IMG/VR virus record: IMGVR_UViG_3300034272_000724
Span: 1 to 45,859 of that record
Source of the DNA: a virus
Length of the DNA: 45,859 nt
Reading direction: 5' to 3' (one strand)
The notes beneath the pieces were generated by a model, which made no database searches, had not been told where the DNA came from, and was given only the letters and a program-made list of their open reading frames with translations. A program made the translations under genes and the position numbers. This document shows, one piece after another, positions 32,589 to 39,759 of this stretch (the stretch's first letter is position 1; each line of letters opens with the position of its first letter).

Positions 32589-32812
32589 CTAAACTTTCCC
32601 CCGCTGCACAGGCGGTGCTAGATGCCGCATACCGAGAAATGGACTACGCCCCGCGTCGTCACGTTCAGTGGGTCACCGCCGCCGCCCTGCGAGCTGCTGT
32701 GGATCAGGTGGTACCAGCGCCACGCCTTCCGTATGACTCTTGCTGTGATGTAAACGCAGCAGCAATACGCGCCGAACTTCTGGCCATTACTATTGAACTT
32801 GAAACCCAGTAG
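32585..32812 (+). CDS. SPAA family small protein, copy 2, diverged (75 aa)
   Basis: Starts M-T-K-L-S-P-A-A-Q-A-V-L-D-A-A-Y and carries A-A-A-L-R-A-A-V-D-Q-V-V-P and I-E-L-E-T-Q, so it shares the family's start, middle helix and end. It overlaps copy 1 by 4 nt. Confidence 0.65.
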   Translation: MTKLSPAAQAVLDAAYREMDYAPRRHVQWVTAAALRAAVDQVVPAPRLPYDSCCDVNAAAIRAELLAITIELETQ

Positions 32813-32826
32813 TCGCTTCCACTTCT

Positions 32827-33036
32827 ATGTCTGAACTTTCACCCGCTGCAAATGCAGTCCTAGATGCCTACATGGATAACTGTGGCTGGCTGGATGGCCC
32901 TCTACAAAAGGATCATCAATGCGTTGCCGCCGTCTTGCGATCTGCTGCGGATCAACTCAAATACAAGCTCCTCGATGTGGAAGTTGTTGATTGCTCACAA
33001 CTACGCTTGCTTGCCGCTGAGCTTGAAGCCCAGTAG
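32827..33036 (+). CDS. SPAA family small protein, copy 3 (69 aa)
   Basis: Starts M-S-E-L-S-P-A-A-N-A-V-L-D-A-Y-M. Its first 100 bases are close to copy 1, with only a few differences, so duplication was recent. The C-terminal part differs but keeps the A-A-E-L-E-A-Q end. Confidence 0.65.
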   Translation: MSELSPAANAVLDAYMDNCGWLDGPLQKDHQCVAAVLRSAADQLKYKLLDVEVVDCSQLRLLAAELEAQ

Positions 33037-33052
33037 TCACCTTCGTTAATAG

Positions 33053-33230
33053 GGGTAGCCGGTGGTGGGTCCTCGCGCGGTGTCCACCTTGTTTCCCGCA
33101 GCCGGCTGCTGCTGGACCGCCTAGATCCCTCAAAAAAGGTCTAGGGCCAAAAGCGTAGCTCGCCCCAGCCGCCTTCGCGGTTGTGAAGAAAAGCGACAGC
33201 CCGGCCTTGCGCTTGGGCGGCTTGTGTGCA
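33053..33230 (+). other. Structured intergenic region
   Basis: This part of the 242-bp gap 33037-33278 has several nested inverted repeats: AGCCGG/CCGGCT enclosing GGTGG/CCACC, then CCTAGA/TCTAGG, then AGCCGCC/GGCGGCT. The longest open frame in the gap has no protein-like content. It could be a noncoding RNA or leader of the following genes. Confidence 0.4.
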
Positions 33231-33278
33231 ACACTAAGGGCAAGCCCGCCCCGGCGAGCCCTTCATTACTGATTAACA

Positions 33279-33521
33279 ATGTACGAACCATTCCAAGCCA
33301 AAGTCGCCAACACAGACCTCAGCCCCTGGTACTACGCCGTCGGCTGGGCCAGGCACTCGCTCCAGTTGCAGATCACCCGTTACAAGGGCCTCGGTCTCAA
33401 CACCAACTACGAGGAGAAGCAGGTGGCCCAGCTGCTGGAGCTGGAGCAATTCTTGAAAATGTCGTGGGATCAGTGGATGGAGTCCCTGCTTCCCAGCGAA
33501 ACTGCACAGGAGGTCAAGTGA
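33279..33521 (+). CDS. Hypothetical protein (80 aa)
   Basis: A small helical protein with S-P-W-Y-Y-A-V-G-W-A-R-H-S-L and V-A-Q-L-L-E-L-E-Q-F-L. No family recognised. Its end carries AGGAGGTCAA, a strong ribosome site for the next gene. Confidence 0.62.
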   Translation: MYEPFQAKVANTDLSPWYYAVGWARHSLQLQITRYKGLGLNTNYEEKQVAQLLELEQFLKMSWDQWMESLLPSETAQEVK

Positions 33522-33775
33522 GCCAGGTACAAAGCATTGAGGAGCTGCGATTTGAAGGCGACCATCTTGTTGTCGATGCCGTTGTTGACGACATGGTGGT
33601 GCGCTATGCGCAGACCGCCTTCGAGCCAGCGGAGTGGGGGCCTGCCCTGTGCCGAGGCACCCTCTACTTTTCAGATGAAGACTTGATTCCAGCGACAGAT
33701 GCCGAACTCCGGGCCATGCTCACAGATCGGGTCGACGACTGGACTCCACTCGACACGTCTGATTGGGACGTCTGA
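33518..33775 (+). CDS. Hypothetical protein (85 aa)
   Basis: Starts GTG at 33518, overlapping the previous stop as GTGA, with AGGAGG just upstream. An open frame reaching back to 33224 would overlap the preceding gene out of frame and is not used. The protein is acidic with Y-F-S-D-E-D-L-I-P-A-T-D-A-E-L-R and ends in D-W-D-V. No family recognised. Confidence 0.62.
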   Translation: MSQVQSIEELRFEGDHLVVDAVVDDMVVRYAQTAFEPAEWGPALCRGTLYFSDEDLIPATDAELRAMLTDRVDDWTPLDTSDWDV

Positions 33776-34025
33776 AGCTCGTGACCTACGTAACCAGGAC
33801 GACTATGACGACTGGGAAGTAGGTCTAGAGCCCATTCCGGGGGATACGCACTGGGTCCGGGTTCGCACCTTGACCCAGCTTTATCGCCACCTCATCTACG
33901 TGTTCGCCACCAGCGACACCATCAGCTCCACTCGACTTGCACAGCTGGCGATCCACGAGATTCTCAAGTTGAGACTCACGGATCTCACCCGAATACGCCA
34001 GCAAGATCCCAACTACTTCGCATGA
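33699..34025 (+). CDS. Hypothetical protein with uncertain start (108 aa)
   Basis: Protein-like content begins near residue 31 (N-Q-D-D-Y-D-D-W-E-V-G-L-E-P-I-P-G), after the stop of the upstream gene. No ATG or GTG lies closer than 33699, so either it overlaps the upstream gene by 77 nt, uses a rare start, or a +1 frameshift joins the two. The 3' part contains a TCTCA-N3-TGAGACTC palindrome. Confidence 0.55.
   Translation: MPNSGPCSQIGSTTGLHSTRLIGTSEARDLRNQDDYDDWEVGLEPIPGDTHWVRVRTLTQLYRHLIYVFATSDTISSTRLAQLAIHEILKLRLTDLTRIRQQDPNYFA
33962..33977. promoter_or_regulatory. TCTCA-N3-TGAGACTC palindrome, site 3
   Basis: Third perfect copy of the extended motif, inside a coding region and 45 bp upstream of the start at 34022. 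A near copy with TCTCG lies at 35014-35029. Confidence 0.45.
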
Positions 34026-34207
34026 CTGACTGGTACGCCGACTACTACCGCCAATCGCGGGGTTACAACGACAACGACTTGCGCGAGCTGCGCAGTGTTC
34101 CACGCAAGCCCTCAACTGAGGTGCCCGACGTTTTTAAGCACAGGTTTGCTGATCCAGCTGAGTACGATGCCTGGGTCGAAGAGCGCCGCCGCGCCTACTT
34201 CGGCTGA
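34022..34207 (+). CDS. Hypothetical protein (61 aa)
   Basis: Starts ATGACTGAC and overlaps the preceding stop by 4 nt. Acidic and Tyr/Arg-rich (W-Y-A-D-Y-Y-R-Q-S-R, A-E-Y-D-A-W-V-E-E-R-R-R). No family recognised. Confidence 0.58.
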   Translation: MTDWYADYYRQSRGYNDNDLRELRSVPRKPSTEVPDVFKHRFADPAEYDAWVEERRRAYFG

Positions 34208-34223
34208 ACTCGATCCAACACGA

Positions 34224-34481
34224 ATGACTGAAACTTCAATGGTGCCCTTCTACCGCTCCTACCTACTGGGCGGGAAGCTGGTGTACCTCGATAAGTTGTC
34301 CGAGCTGTCTGATAGCGAGCTGAACATGCTCAACATCGAGACCATGGCTTCCCTGGAGGAAGCACGGCGTGATTACGACGCCATCGAAAACAAGCAAAGC
34401 GAGGAGGGCGGTTCTGTCTACCGCCGCCTCAAGGTGGCCGGCTATTTCCAAGCTGCCATCAAACTGGAGCTTCAAAACTGA
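34224..34481 (+). CDS. Hypothetical protein (85 aa)
   Basis: The ATG at 34224 (M-T-E-T-S-M-V-P-F-Y-R) is preferred over a start at 34095 that overlaps the upstream gene. Residues about 30-70 are helical (L-S-D-S-E-L-N-M-L-N-I-E). No family recognised. Confidence 0.58.
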   Translation: MTETSMVPFYRSYLLGGKLVYLDKLSELSDSELNMLNIETMASLEEARRDYDAIENKQSEEGGSVYRRLKVAGYFQAAIKLELQN

Positions 34482-34514
34482 CCATCCCCTACTACACTGC
34501 ACCCGTTCTTACTC

Positions 34515-34925
34515 ATGAGCATGTACGTCCTCTCTGAATCCCAGTTCGATCAAATCTCCAAAGCACTCGAAGCAGCACGCTTTGCTCTGGAGACGTCCCA
34601 GCACGTTCAGCTGGATCTGACTAAGCCCAAGCAGACAATCCCACTGCCCGCTGGCGAAAAAATTGTCCGGGCAACGTCCGTACAAAAAACCCAGTCTCAA
34701 AGTAAGACTCGTAAGTCCAGCCGCAAGGGCAAGCGTGGTGTAGCGGTGCTGAACGAGGGGCAGGTGTTGGAAATTAAGCGGCAGATCGCGTCTGGTGGGA
34801 AGTCCGTCGCAAAAATTGCTCGTGACTTTGGCGTTCACGTCACCACCATCAACTGCATCAAGTCCGGCAAGACTTGGAAGCATGTGGCGCTCCAGCAGCC
34901 CACTCCGGTTGTGGTGGCTGACTGA
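34515..34925 (+). CDS. HTH DNA-binding protein, candidate regulator (136 aa)
   Basis: Residues about 1-35 are helical, about 50-75 form a basic Ser/Lys linker, and about 78-125 form a resolvase-like helix-turn-helix (V-L-E-I-K-R-Q-I-A-S-G-G-K-S, then I-A-R-D-F-G-V-H-V-T-T-I, then S-G-K-T-W-K-H-V). This HTH end resembles the I-x-x-G-x-x-W-x-H-V type found in phage and HNH proteins. It could be a transcription factor. Confidence 0.7.
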   Translation: MSMYVLSESQFDQISKALEAARFALETSQHVQLDLTKPKQTIPLPAGEKIVRATSVQKTQSQSKTRKSSRKGKRGVAVLNEGQVLEIKRQIASGGKSVAKIARDFGVHVTTINCIKSGKTWKHVALQQPTPVVVAD

Positions 34926-35437
34926 TGGCGATCTTGTGTGATCATGAGATCCACAACCTGGCGCGGCGGGGCTTGGTCTCGCCGTTTCTCCAGGAGCTGG
35001 TGAATCCCGCCAGTCTCGATGTGAGACTCGGTGAGAATCTGCTGGTGGAGTTACCGACCACCACCAGCTTGGTGCCTTACTCCATTGCTGGGCACACGAA
35101 GGAAAAGCCGTTCATGCTCCAGCCCCACGAATTTGTGCTGGCCGAGACCATGGAGGAGTTTGATTTCCCGGATTGTGTCGCTGGGCAGCTGGCTCTTAAG
35201 TCGAGTCGTGCCAGAGAAGGGATTGAGCATCTTCTTGCCGGGTACATCGACCCCGGTTACAAAGGGCGGCTAACGCTGGAACTGCAAAACGCTAGGTCCT
35301 TGCACGCTGTTCCGCTGTGGCCCGGTATGCGTATCGCGCAGATTGTGTTCCACAAGATGTCGATGTTGCCCGGCAAAAGTTACTCCGTGACTGGTCGCTA
35401 TCAAGGCGACACTGCTGTTCAGGCTTCTAAAGGATGA
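34925..35437 (+). CDS. dcd: dCTP deaminase (170 aa)
   Basis: Family motifs in order: N-P-A-S-L-D-V-R-L-G (about 28), L-K-S-S-R-A-R-E-G (about 92) with the catalytic Ser/Arg pair, G-Y-I-D-P-G-Y-K-G (about 108), L-T-L-E-L-Q-N with the catalytic Glu, and Y-Q-G-D-T at the C-terminus. The enzyme turns dCTP into dUTP; some family members also act on dUTP, giving dUMP. It supports nucleotide supply for phage DNA. It overlaps the HTH gene by 1 nt and the next gene by 4 nt. Confidence 0.9.
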   Translation: MAILCDHEIHNLARRGLVSPFLQELVNPASLDVRLGENLLVELPTTTSLVPYSIAGHTKEKPFMLQPHEFVLAETMEEFDFPDCVAGQLALKSSRAREGIEHLLAGYIDPGYKGRLTLELQNARSLHAVPLWPGMRIAQIVFHKMSMLPGKSYSVTGRYQGDTAVQASKG

Positions 35438-35676
35438 GTAATTCAGTTGACCATCCCTCGCACTACACGGCGGGGAAGACTGAGGTGATTGAGGTGCTTG
35501 AGGATTGGGTGCGACATGCGCCTGATGCTCGTACTGGTTCGCTCCAGTGGCAGTGCCTTAAATACCTCAGTCGGATGTGGCTGAAGAAAGATCCGCTGGA
35601 GGATGCGATGAAGTGTCGCTGGTATCTGAACCGCTTGATTAACACCTTGGCAACGGAGCCCTATCAGAACCGATGA
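35434..35676 (+). CDS. DUF3310 protein (80 aa)
   Basis: The segment V-D-H-P-S-H-Y-T-A-G-K-T-E-V-I-E-V-L-E-D-W (about residues 5-25) and C-L-K-Y-L-S-R-M-W-L-K (about 42) define DUF3310, common in phage nucleotide/replication modules. The His residues suggest a metal or nucleotide site. Function unknown. Confidence 0.85.
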   Translation: MSNSVDHPSHYTAGKTEVIEVLEDWVRHAPDARTGSLQWQCLKYLSRMWLKKDPLEDAMKCRWYLNRLINTLATEPYQNR

Positions 35677-35837
35677 GGTACTGGTGGCGGATTGTCGCCA
35701 AGGCGTTGGGTGAGAAGGCGCACCAGCACAATCGGATTGCTGATCAGGTTGCACTGGTGCGTTTTTGCATCTTGCTGGCTTACATGATTACAAACATTTT
35801 CATTTGCGCAGGAGTTATTCGTCACTGGAATGGCTAA
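35673..35837 (+). CDS. One-TM small protein (54 aa)
   Basis: Starts with the ATG inside ATGA at the DUF3310 stop. It reads M-R-Y-W-W-R-I-V-A-K-A-L, then a polar stretch, then a hydrophobic segment of about 22 residues (V-R-F-C-I-L-L-A-Y-M-I-T-N-I-F-I-C-A-G-V). One membrane pass predicted. Overlaps the next gene by 8 nt. Function unknown. Confidence 0.6.
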   Translation: MRYWWRIVAKALGEKAHQHNRIADQVALVRFCILLAYMITNIFICAGVIRHWNG

Positions 35838-36333
35838 CTATTGCACTCACAGTTTTCGCAGAATCATCAACACGTACAACTGGAGAAACGGGTCGACGAT
35901 CCGCTCGTATCGCTTCCGTTGTAAGTGTTGTGGGTACAGGTGGAATGTCTACTACGACAAGAAACTCAAGCGGGAAGTTGTTCCAACGCACAAATCGGAC
36001 AACAAACCCCTGGAGACAAGGAAGCTGACGCCGGAAGAAGTTAAGTTGATCCTTACGGATCAGCGGGACAACGTAAAGCTGGCGCGGCTCTTAGGTGTTG
36101 TGCCCCAGTCGGTTAGTCAGATCAGGACAGGGCGGGCGTACAAAGATTTGTGGCCTGAGCTTCCACGGCGAGCTGCGCAAGTTAAAGCTTCTGGGCCTGT
36201 ACCGACAATTCGCAGCACGAAAATTACGTGTCGGGATTGTGCGCACTGGTGGCAGAAGCGGTGCAGCTTGGATGTTCCAGAAGCTGGTGGGACTTTTGCC
36301 ATCGAATGTTCTTTCTACCAAGTTGATGAGTAA
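35830..36333 (+). CDS. Cys-rich/HTH DNA-binding-type protein (167 aa)
   Basis: An N-terminal C-K-C-C-G-Y-R-W zinc-ribbon-like part (about 31-38), a central HTH-like region (L-A-R-L-L-G-V-V-P-Q-S-V-S-Q-I-R-T-G), and a C-terminal Cys-rich module (C-R-D-C-A-H-W-W-Q-K-R-C, P-E-A-G-G-T, E-C-S-F-Y). The last module recurs in the following gene. Possibly a regulator. Confidence 0.68.
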   Translation: MANYCTHSFRRIINTYNWRNGSTIRSYRFRCKCCGYRWNVYYDKKLKREVVPTHKSDNKPLETRKLTPEEVKLILTDQRDNVKLARLLGVVPQSVSQIRTGRAYKDLWPELPRRAAQVKASGPVPTIRSTKITCRDCAHWWQKRCSLDVPEAGGTFAIECSFYQVDE

Positions 36334-36608
36334 TGGCCATCACGATCAACAGCAGAGCGTGCCAGGGCTGTGGTACGCAGACGACAAACCCGGTGCTGTG
36401 CATGAAGTGTTACCGCACCAGTCCCGCAGGGCGGGAAGAGGAGCGGATGGAGCGACTGCGGCGTGGTTACAAGCCCCAGTTGGATGGTGGCCCATGCAAG
36501 AACTGCATCCACTGGAAGGCGCGGTGCCTGCTTGGGTTTCCCGAGGGTGGGACACTCGCGGCGGCGGTGCTGTGCTCGGCGCGGGAGGTTGACAGCCTGC
36601 TAGAGTAG
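36333..36608 (+). CDS. Cys-rich small protein, paralogous module (91 aa)
   Basis: N-terminal C-Q-G-C-G and C-M-K-C form a zinc-ribbon-like pair. The C-terminus has C-K-N-C-I-H-W-K-A-R-C, F-P-E-G-G-T and L-C-S-A, the same pattern as in the preceding protein. Starts in TAATG overlap. Zinc binding is inferred. Confidence 0.65.
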   Translation: MAITINSRACQGCGTQTTNPVLCMKCYRTSPAGREEERMERLRRGYKPQLDGGPCKNCIHWKARCLLGFPEGGTLAAAVLCSAREVDSLLE

Positions 36609-36633
36609 TAGGGTACAAGCTGCCCTACCAGGC

Positions 36634-38460
36634 ATGACAATCCTTCAAGGCATCGAGCACCTGCACACGCTCGATGACGCAAGCTTCGTGGCGTTTGATG
36701 TCGAGACCACCGGGCTCCAGCCGAAGTTCGGTGGCCTTCGTCTTGTGCAGTTGGCGACCTTTGGTAAGCCTCCAGTAGTGCTGGATTGCTGGAACTTCAG
36801 TGATGAAGACTGGATCACACTGGAAGAGTTCTGCAGCGTTTCAAGGCAGTGGCTGGCGCACAACGCGGTTTTTGACCTCGGCTGGTTGCAGGAGCATGAG
36901 ATCTATCCAGAGGGCAAGATCTACTGTTCGATGCTGGCCAGTCGGATTCTGACAAACGGGCTGCCGAATCTGAAGCACGGGCTCCAGCACGTCGTTCACC
37001 GCTACCTCGGCCAAGACATTTCCAAGGAAGAGCAAAAAAGCGACTGGTCGGCTGATCTGCGCGTGGAGCAGATCGAGTATGCGGCTAAGGATGTGGTTGT
37101 GTTGACCCAGCTGTGGGAACAAATCACCAAGCGGATGGCAACTGGTGCGTTGATGCCAGCGTGGGAGCTTGAGTGCAAGGCGCTTCCGGCAATGGCGCAG
37201 CTGTGGCGTACAGGGCTGCCATTTGATAAGAAGATGCTGGAGCAGCTAATTGAAGATCTTGATATTGAAAATGTTGAGGTCGGTGAGAAGTTCATCGAAG
37301 ATTTCGATGCAGCACTTCCGCCAGAACACAAGCTGCGCCGGGGGCTTGACGGGAAGTTGTTGTATCAGACGAAGCCGGGTCCGAAAGGTAAGAAGCCGGA
37401 CCCGAATGTATTTAACCTCAATAGTCCGGCGCAGTTACTTAAAAAGTTCACTGCTTTGTTGGGTGAGCCGCCGATGGATATGAAGAACGGGAAGCCCAGT
37501 GCTAGTCGTTCTGCGCTCCAGGAATACGTCGGTGATCACAAAGTTGTGGCGGATTATTTGCGGTGGAAAAAGATTGAAAAGCGGCGGCAGATGGCGGAAA
37601 CTCTGTTAAAGAATTACTCGCCTGATGGGTTTATTCGTGCCAGCTACATGCAGCTTGGGGCTGATACTGGGCGCATGTCGTGTATTTCACCAAATCTCCA
37701 GCAAGTACCAAGGGATCCACGGTTTAGGGCTGCCGTTCAGGCTCCAGCTGGTTGGAAACTGGTTGTTGCAGACTATGGGCAGATGGAACTGCGGCTTGCG
37801 GCGGCAGAAGCACAGGATGACTTAATGACTCAGGTGTTCCAGCAGGGGGAAGACCTGCATACGATGACTGCTGTGCAGATTTATGGGGTGGAGCCGGGTG
37901 AAGTTACAAAGGAGCAACGACAAATCGCAAAATCGGCAAACTTCGGATTGTTATACGGAAGTGGGGCAAAAGGGCTCAGAAATTACGCAGCAGCAACAGG
38001 AATCCAGATGGATCTTGATGAGGCGGCGGAGGTGCGGCAAAAGTTCCACGCTGCATATAAAGGCATCTCCAAATGGCAGCAGCAAAATGCTCGCGCTGCT
38101 GATGCGGCTAAGGACAATCCATCTATCCGCATACGCATCTCGGGCTTGCGGCGGTTTCTACCGGGTGAGCACAACAAACTCACTACCCGTTGCAACACAC
38201 CAATCCAAGGCGCAGGTGCCGCAGTCCTCAAACTTACTCTCGGCAAATTGTGGCCGCTACTCCACGCCGACGGGGAAGACGTGGTGCGTTTGGCCGGCGT
38301 GGTGCATGACGAAATCATCTTGCTCGTCCGCGAAGAACACGCAGATGTCTGGGCGCTCCAGCTGCAAACCGTGATGGAGGAAGCTGAAGCTCGTTGGTTG
38401 GGCAAAATTCCACCGCTTGCTGAAGCTAAGGTCGGGGATAGCTGGCAAGAGGCCAAGTGA
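36634..38460 (+). CDS. Family A DNA polymerase with 3'-5' exonuclease (608 aa)
   Basis: An exonuclease domain (about 1-175) with F-D-V-E-T-T-G (D22, E24), H-N-A-V-F-D-L and Y-A-A-K-D-V is followed by the polymerase. Motif A is V-V-A-D-Y-G-Q-M-E-L-R-L-A (Ser of the usual D-Y-S-Q replaced by Gly), motif B is R-Q-I-A-K-S-A-N-F-G-L-L-Y-G, motif C is V-V-H-D-E. No 5' nuclease domain. It replicates the phage genome. Size is typical for T7-like and cyanophage enzymes. Confidence 0.94.
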   Translation: MTILQGIEHLHTLDDASFVAFDVETTGLQPKFGGLRLVQLATFGKPPVVLDCWNFSDEDWITLEEFCSVSRQWLAHNAVFDLGWLQEHEIYPEGKIYCSMLASRILTNGLPNLKHGLQHVVHRYLGQDISKEEQKSDWSADLRVEQIEYAAKDVVVLTQLWEQITKRMATGALMPAWELECKALPAMAQLWRTGLPFDKKMLEQLIEDLDIENVEVGEKFIEDFDAALPPEHKLRRGLDGKLLYQTKPGPKGKKPDPNVFNLNSPAQLLKKFTALLGEPPMDMKNGKPSASRSALQEYVGDHKVVADYLRWKKIEKRRQMAETLLKNYSPDGFIRASYMQLGADTGRMSCISPNLQQVPRDPRFRAAVQAPAGWKLVVADYGQMELRLAAAEAQDDLMTQVFQQGEDLHTMTAVQIYGVEPGEVTKEQRQIAKSANFGLLYGSGAKGLRNYAAATGIQMDLDEAAEVRQKFHAAYKGISKWQQQNARAADAAKDNPSIRIRISGLRRFLPGEHNKLTTRCNTPIQGAGAAVLKLTLGKLWPLLHADGEDVVRLAGVVHDEIILLVREEHADVWALQLQTVMEEAEARWLGKIPPLAEAKVGDSWQEAK

Positions 38461-38627
38461 CCCAGGAGGATTTTGAGTACCGCGTTCGGATGCACACGCG
38501 CCACGGCGGTACTCACGATCTGTTCATCGTTGCTCCAGATGCTTTCTCCGCACGGATGAAGGCACTGGAGCTTTGTCCTGAGCATCGGCCCCAGTCGGTG
38601 ATGCGAGTCTCAGATTGCGTCTCATGA
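38457..38627 (+). CDS. Hypothetical protein (56 aa)
   Basis: Uses GTG at 38457 overlapping the polymerase stop (GTGA). Reads M-T-Q-E-D-F-E-Y-R-V-R-M-H-T-R-H-G-G-T, then F-I-V-A-P-D-A-F-S-A-R-M-K. A compact alpha/beta start; no family recognised. Overlaps the next gene by 4 nt. Confidence 0.58.
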   Translation: MTQEDFEYRVRMHTRHGGTHDLFIVAPDAFSARMKALELCPEHRPQSVMRVSDCVS

Positions 38628-38833
38628 GTCCAGCCCGCACGGGAAGAGAGCTGGTGCTCGAATGGCTGAATCGGGAAATTCGTGCGGCGAAGACGGCGGA
38701 TTTGCAGCGGGCTGCAGCGTTTTTGGAGTGGGCGCGGGGTATTCGGAAGGGTTGTTCCAAGCAGAGGGGTGGGGCGCGGGTGGCGCAGGCCAATGCGTGG
38801 CGGAAGCGGGTGGATGACGACGTGCGGTGGTGA
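38624..38833 (+). CDS. Small basic helical protein (69 aa)
   Basis: Starts ATG at 38624 inside ATGA (M-S-P-A-R-T-G-R-E). Arg/Ala-rich helices (R-A-A-K-T-A-D-L-Q-R-A-A-A-F-L-E-W-A-R) suggest nucleic acid binding. No family recognised. Confidence 0.58.
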   Translation: MSPARTGRELVLEWLNREIRAAKTADLQRAAAFLEWARGIRKGCSKQRGGARVAQANAWRKRVDDDVRW

Positions 38834-38851
38834 GACTACTGTGACTCAGTA

Positions 38852-38860
38852 TGCTATTGT
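38852..38860 (+). promoter_or_regulatory. Extended -10 promoter candidate
   Basis: TGC followed by TATTGT (38855-38860), 22 bp upstream of the ATG at 38883. The same -10 hexamer occurs at 24037 on the minus strand. No -35 consensus. Confidence 0.4.
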
Positions 38861-38882
38861 GTAGCAGACTAGACCGCAGGCC

Positions 38883-39152
38883 ATGCCCCTGAACCACGGA
38901 AACAAGTATTACTGCCAGCTCCTGATTGACCCCAACCGTTACAAGCTGGCGGAGAATCTTGCGTCCCAAGAGGGCAAGAAGGTTACGGCGTATCTGCGGG
39001 AGCTGGTTTACGCAGGATTGGCGCTGAGATCGTCGGAGTACAAGACTGCTCAGGAAGCGGATGAGGCGGCCTGGCGCGAATCGGTGAAGCGGCGAGTTGA
39101 GGGGCGGATGCGTTCCAAGCAAGAGGGCAAAGTGTCAGAAACTGACGCATGA
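38883..39152 (+). CDS. Ribbon-helix-helix-type DNA-binding protein (89 aa)
   Basis: The segment Y-Y-C-Q-L-L-I-D-P-N-R-Y-K-L-A-E-N-L-A-S-Q-E-G, then K-V-T-A-Y-L-R-E-L-V-Y-A-G-L, has the strand-helix-helix pattern of the CopG/Arc/MetJ fold. The C-terminal 35 residues are charged. It is probably a regulator; its own upstream gap contains a promoter-like element, so autoregulation is possible. Confidence 0.65.
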   Translation: MPLNHGNKYYCQLLIDPNRYKLAENLASQEGKKVTAYLRELVYAGLALRSSEYKTAQEADEAAWRESVKRRVEGRMRSKQEGKVSETDA

Positions 39153-39229
39153 GACTCAGTTGTGTTTCGTGATATACCGACAGCGTGCGCAGATAGCCTT
39201 TAACCTTACACAGTAGTCACTTGAGAGCA

Positions 39230-39445
39230 ATGACGCGCTATGTCGTCATGGTCGAGGATCGCTGGGTTACGGCGGTTTACGACTCTGGTAAAGGAATCGG
39301 TTTCACCAGATCCAAGGAGGACGCATCCTCGTGGGTCACATACGAGCGGGCTGTCGCTGCGGCGAGAACTGTTGCTCAGTCTTGTAACTGCGACGCTGCT
39401 GTGCATTGCGTTGATGAACCCGCCTATCCCCAATCATGGAAGTAG
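39230..39445 (+). CDS. Hypothetical protein (71 aa)
   Basis: Starts ATG at 39230 (M-T-R-Y-V-V-M-V-E-D-R-W-V-T-A-V-Y-D-S-G-K-G-I-G-F). Small beta/alpha protein with two Cys (C-N-C-D). Overlaps the next gene by 10 nt. No family recognised. The 77-bp gap before it holds no clear signal. Confidence 0.58.
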   Translation: MTRYVVMVEDRWVTAVYDSGKGIGFTRSKEDASSWVTYERAVAAARTVAQSCNCDAAVHCVDEPAYPQSWK

Positions 39446-39759
39446 TGCCATTCCAGGAACAGCAGGACCCCGAACTGAGGCTCGGTGAAGGTCGCTCGCG
39501 TACCAGTGCAGAAAAAGCTCAGCTGTTCGAGCTGATGATTTGGCTGCCTGGCCAAGGCGCCATGCGGGACTTGGTGCGGGCGGAGTCGCTCCAGCAGGCG
39601 ATTCAGTTTGCGCAAAACCGCTACCCGAACTGCAAGGTGGAGGTGCCGACGGCGGCGGCGAAAAAACCTAAGCTGGCTCGTGCCAAAAATGGGCCGCGTG
39701 AAACGGCCCGTAGGCGTCTCAAACTCGTGGAGAAAAGGAATGAGCCAGCAGATCGCTGA
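39436..39759 (+). CDS. Hypothetical protein (107 aa)
   Basis: Residues about 28-70 form a small domain (L-F-E-L-M-I-W-L-P-G-Q-G-A-M-R-D-L-V, A-I-Q-F-A-Q-N-R-Y-P-N). The C-terminus is a Lys/Arg-rich tail typical of nucleic-acid-binding proteins. No family recognised. Confidence 0.6.
   Translation: MEVVPFQEQQDPELRLGEGRSRTSAEKAQLFELMIWLPGQGAMRDLVRAESLQQAIQFAQNRYPNCKVEVPTAAAKKPKLARAKNGPRETARRRLKLVEKRNEPADR

Noticed and set aside
33224-33517. 183-residue frame from a GTG at 33224
   Set aside because: Its first 98 codons overlap the 33279 gene in another frame and lack protein-like content; the GTG at 33518 has AGGAGG.
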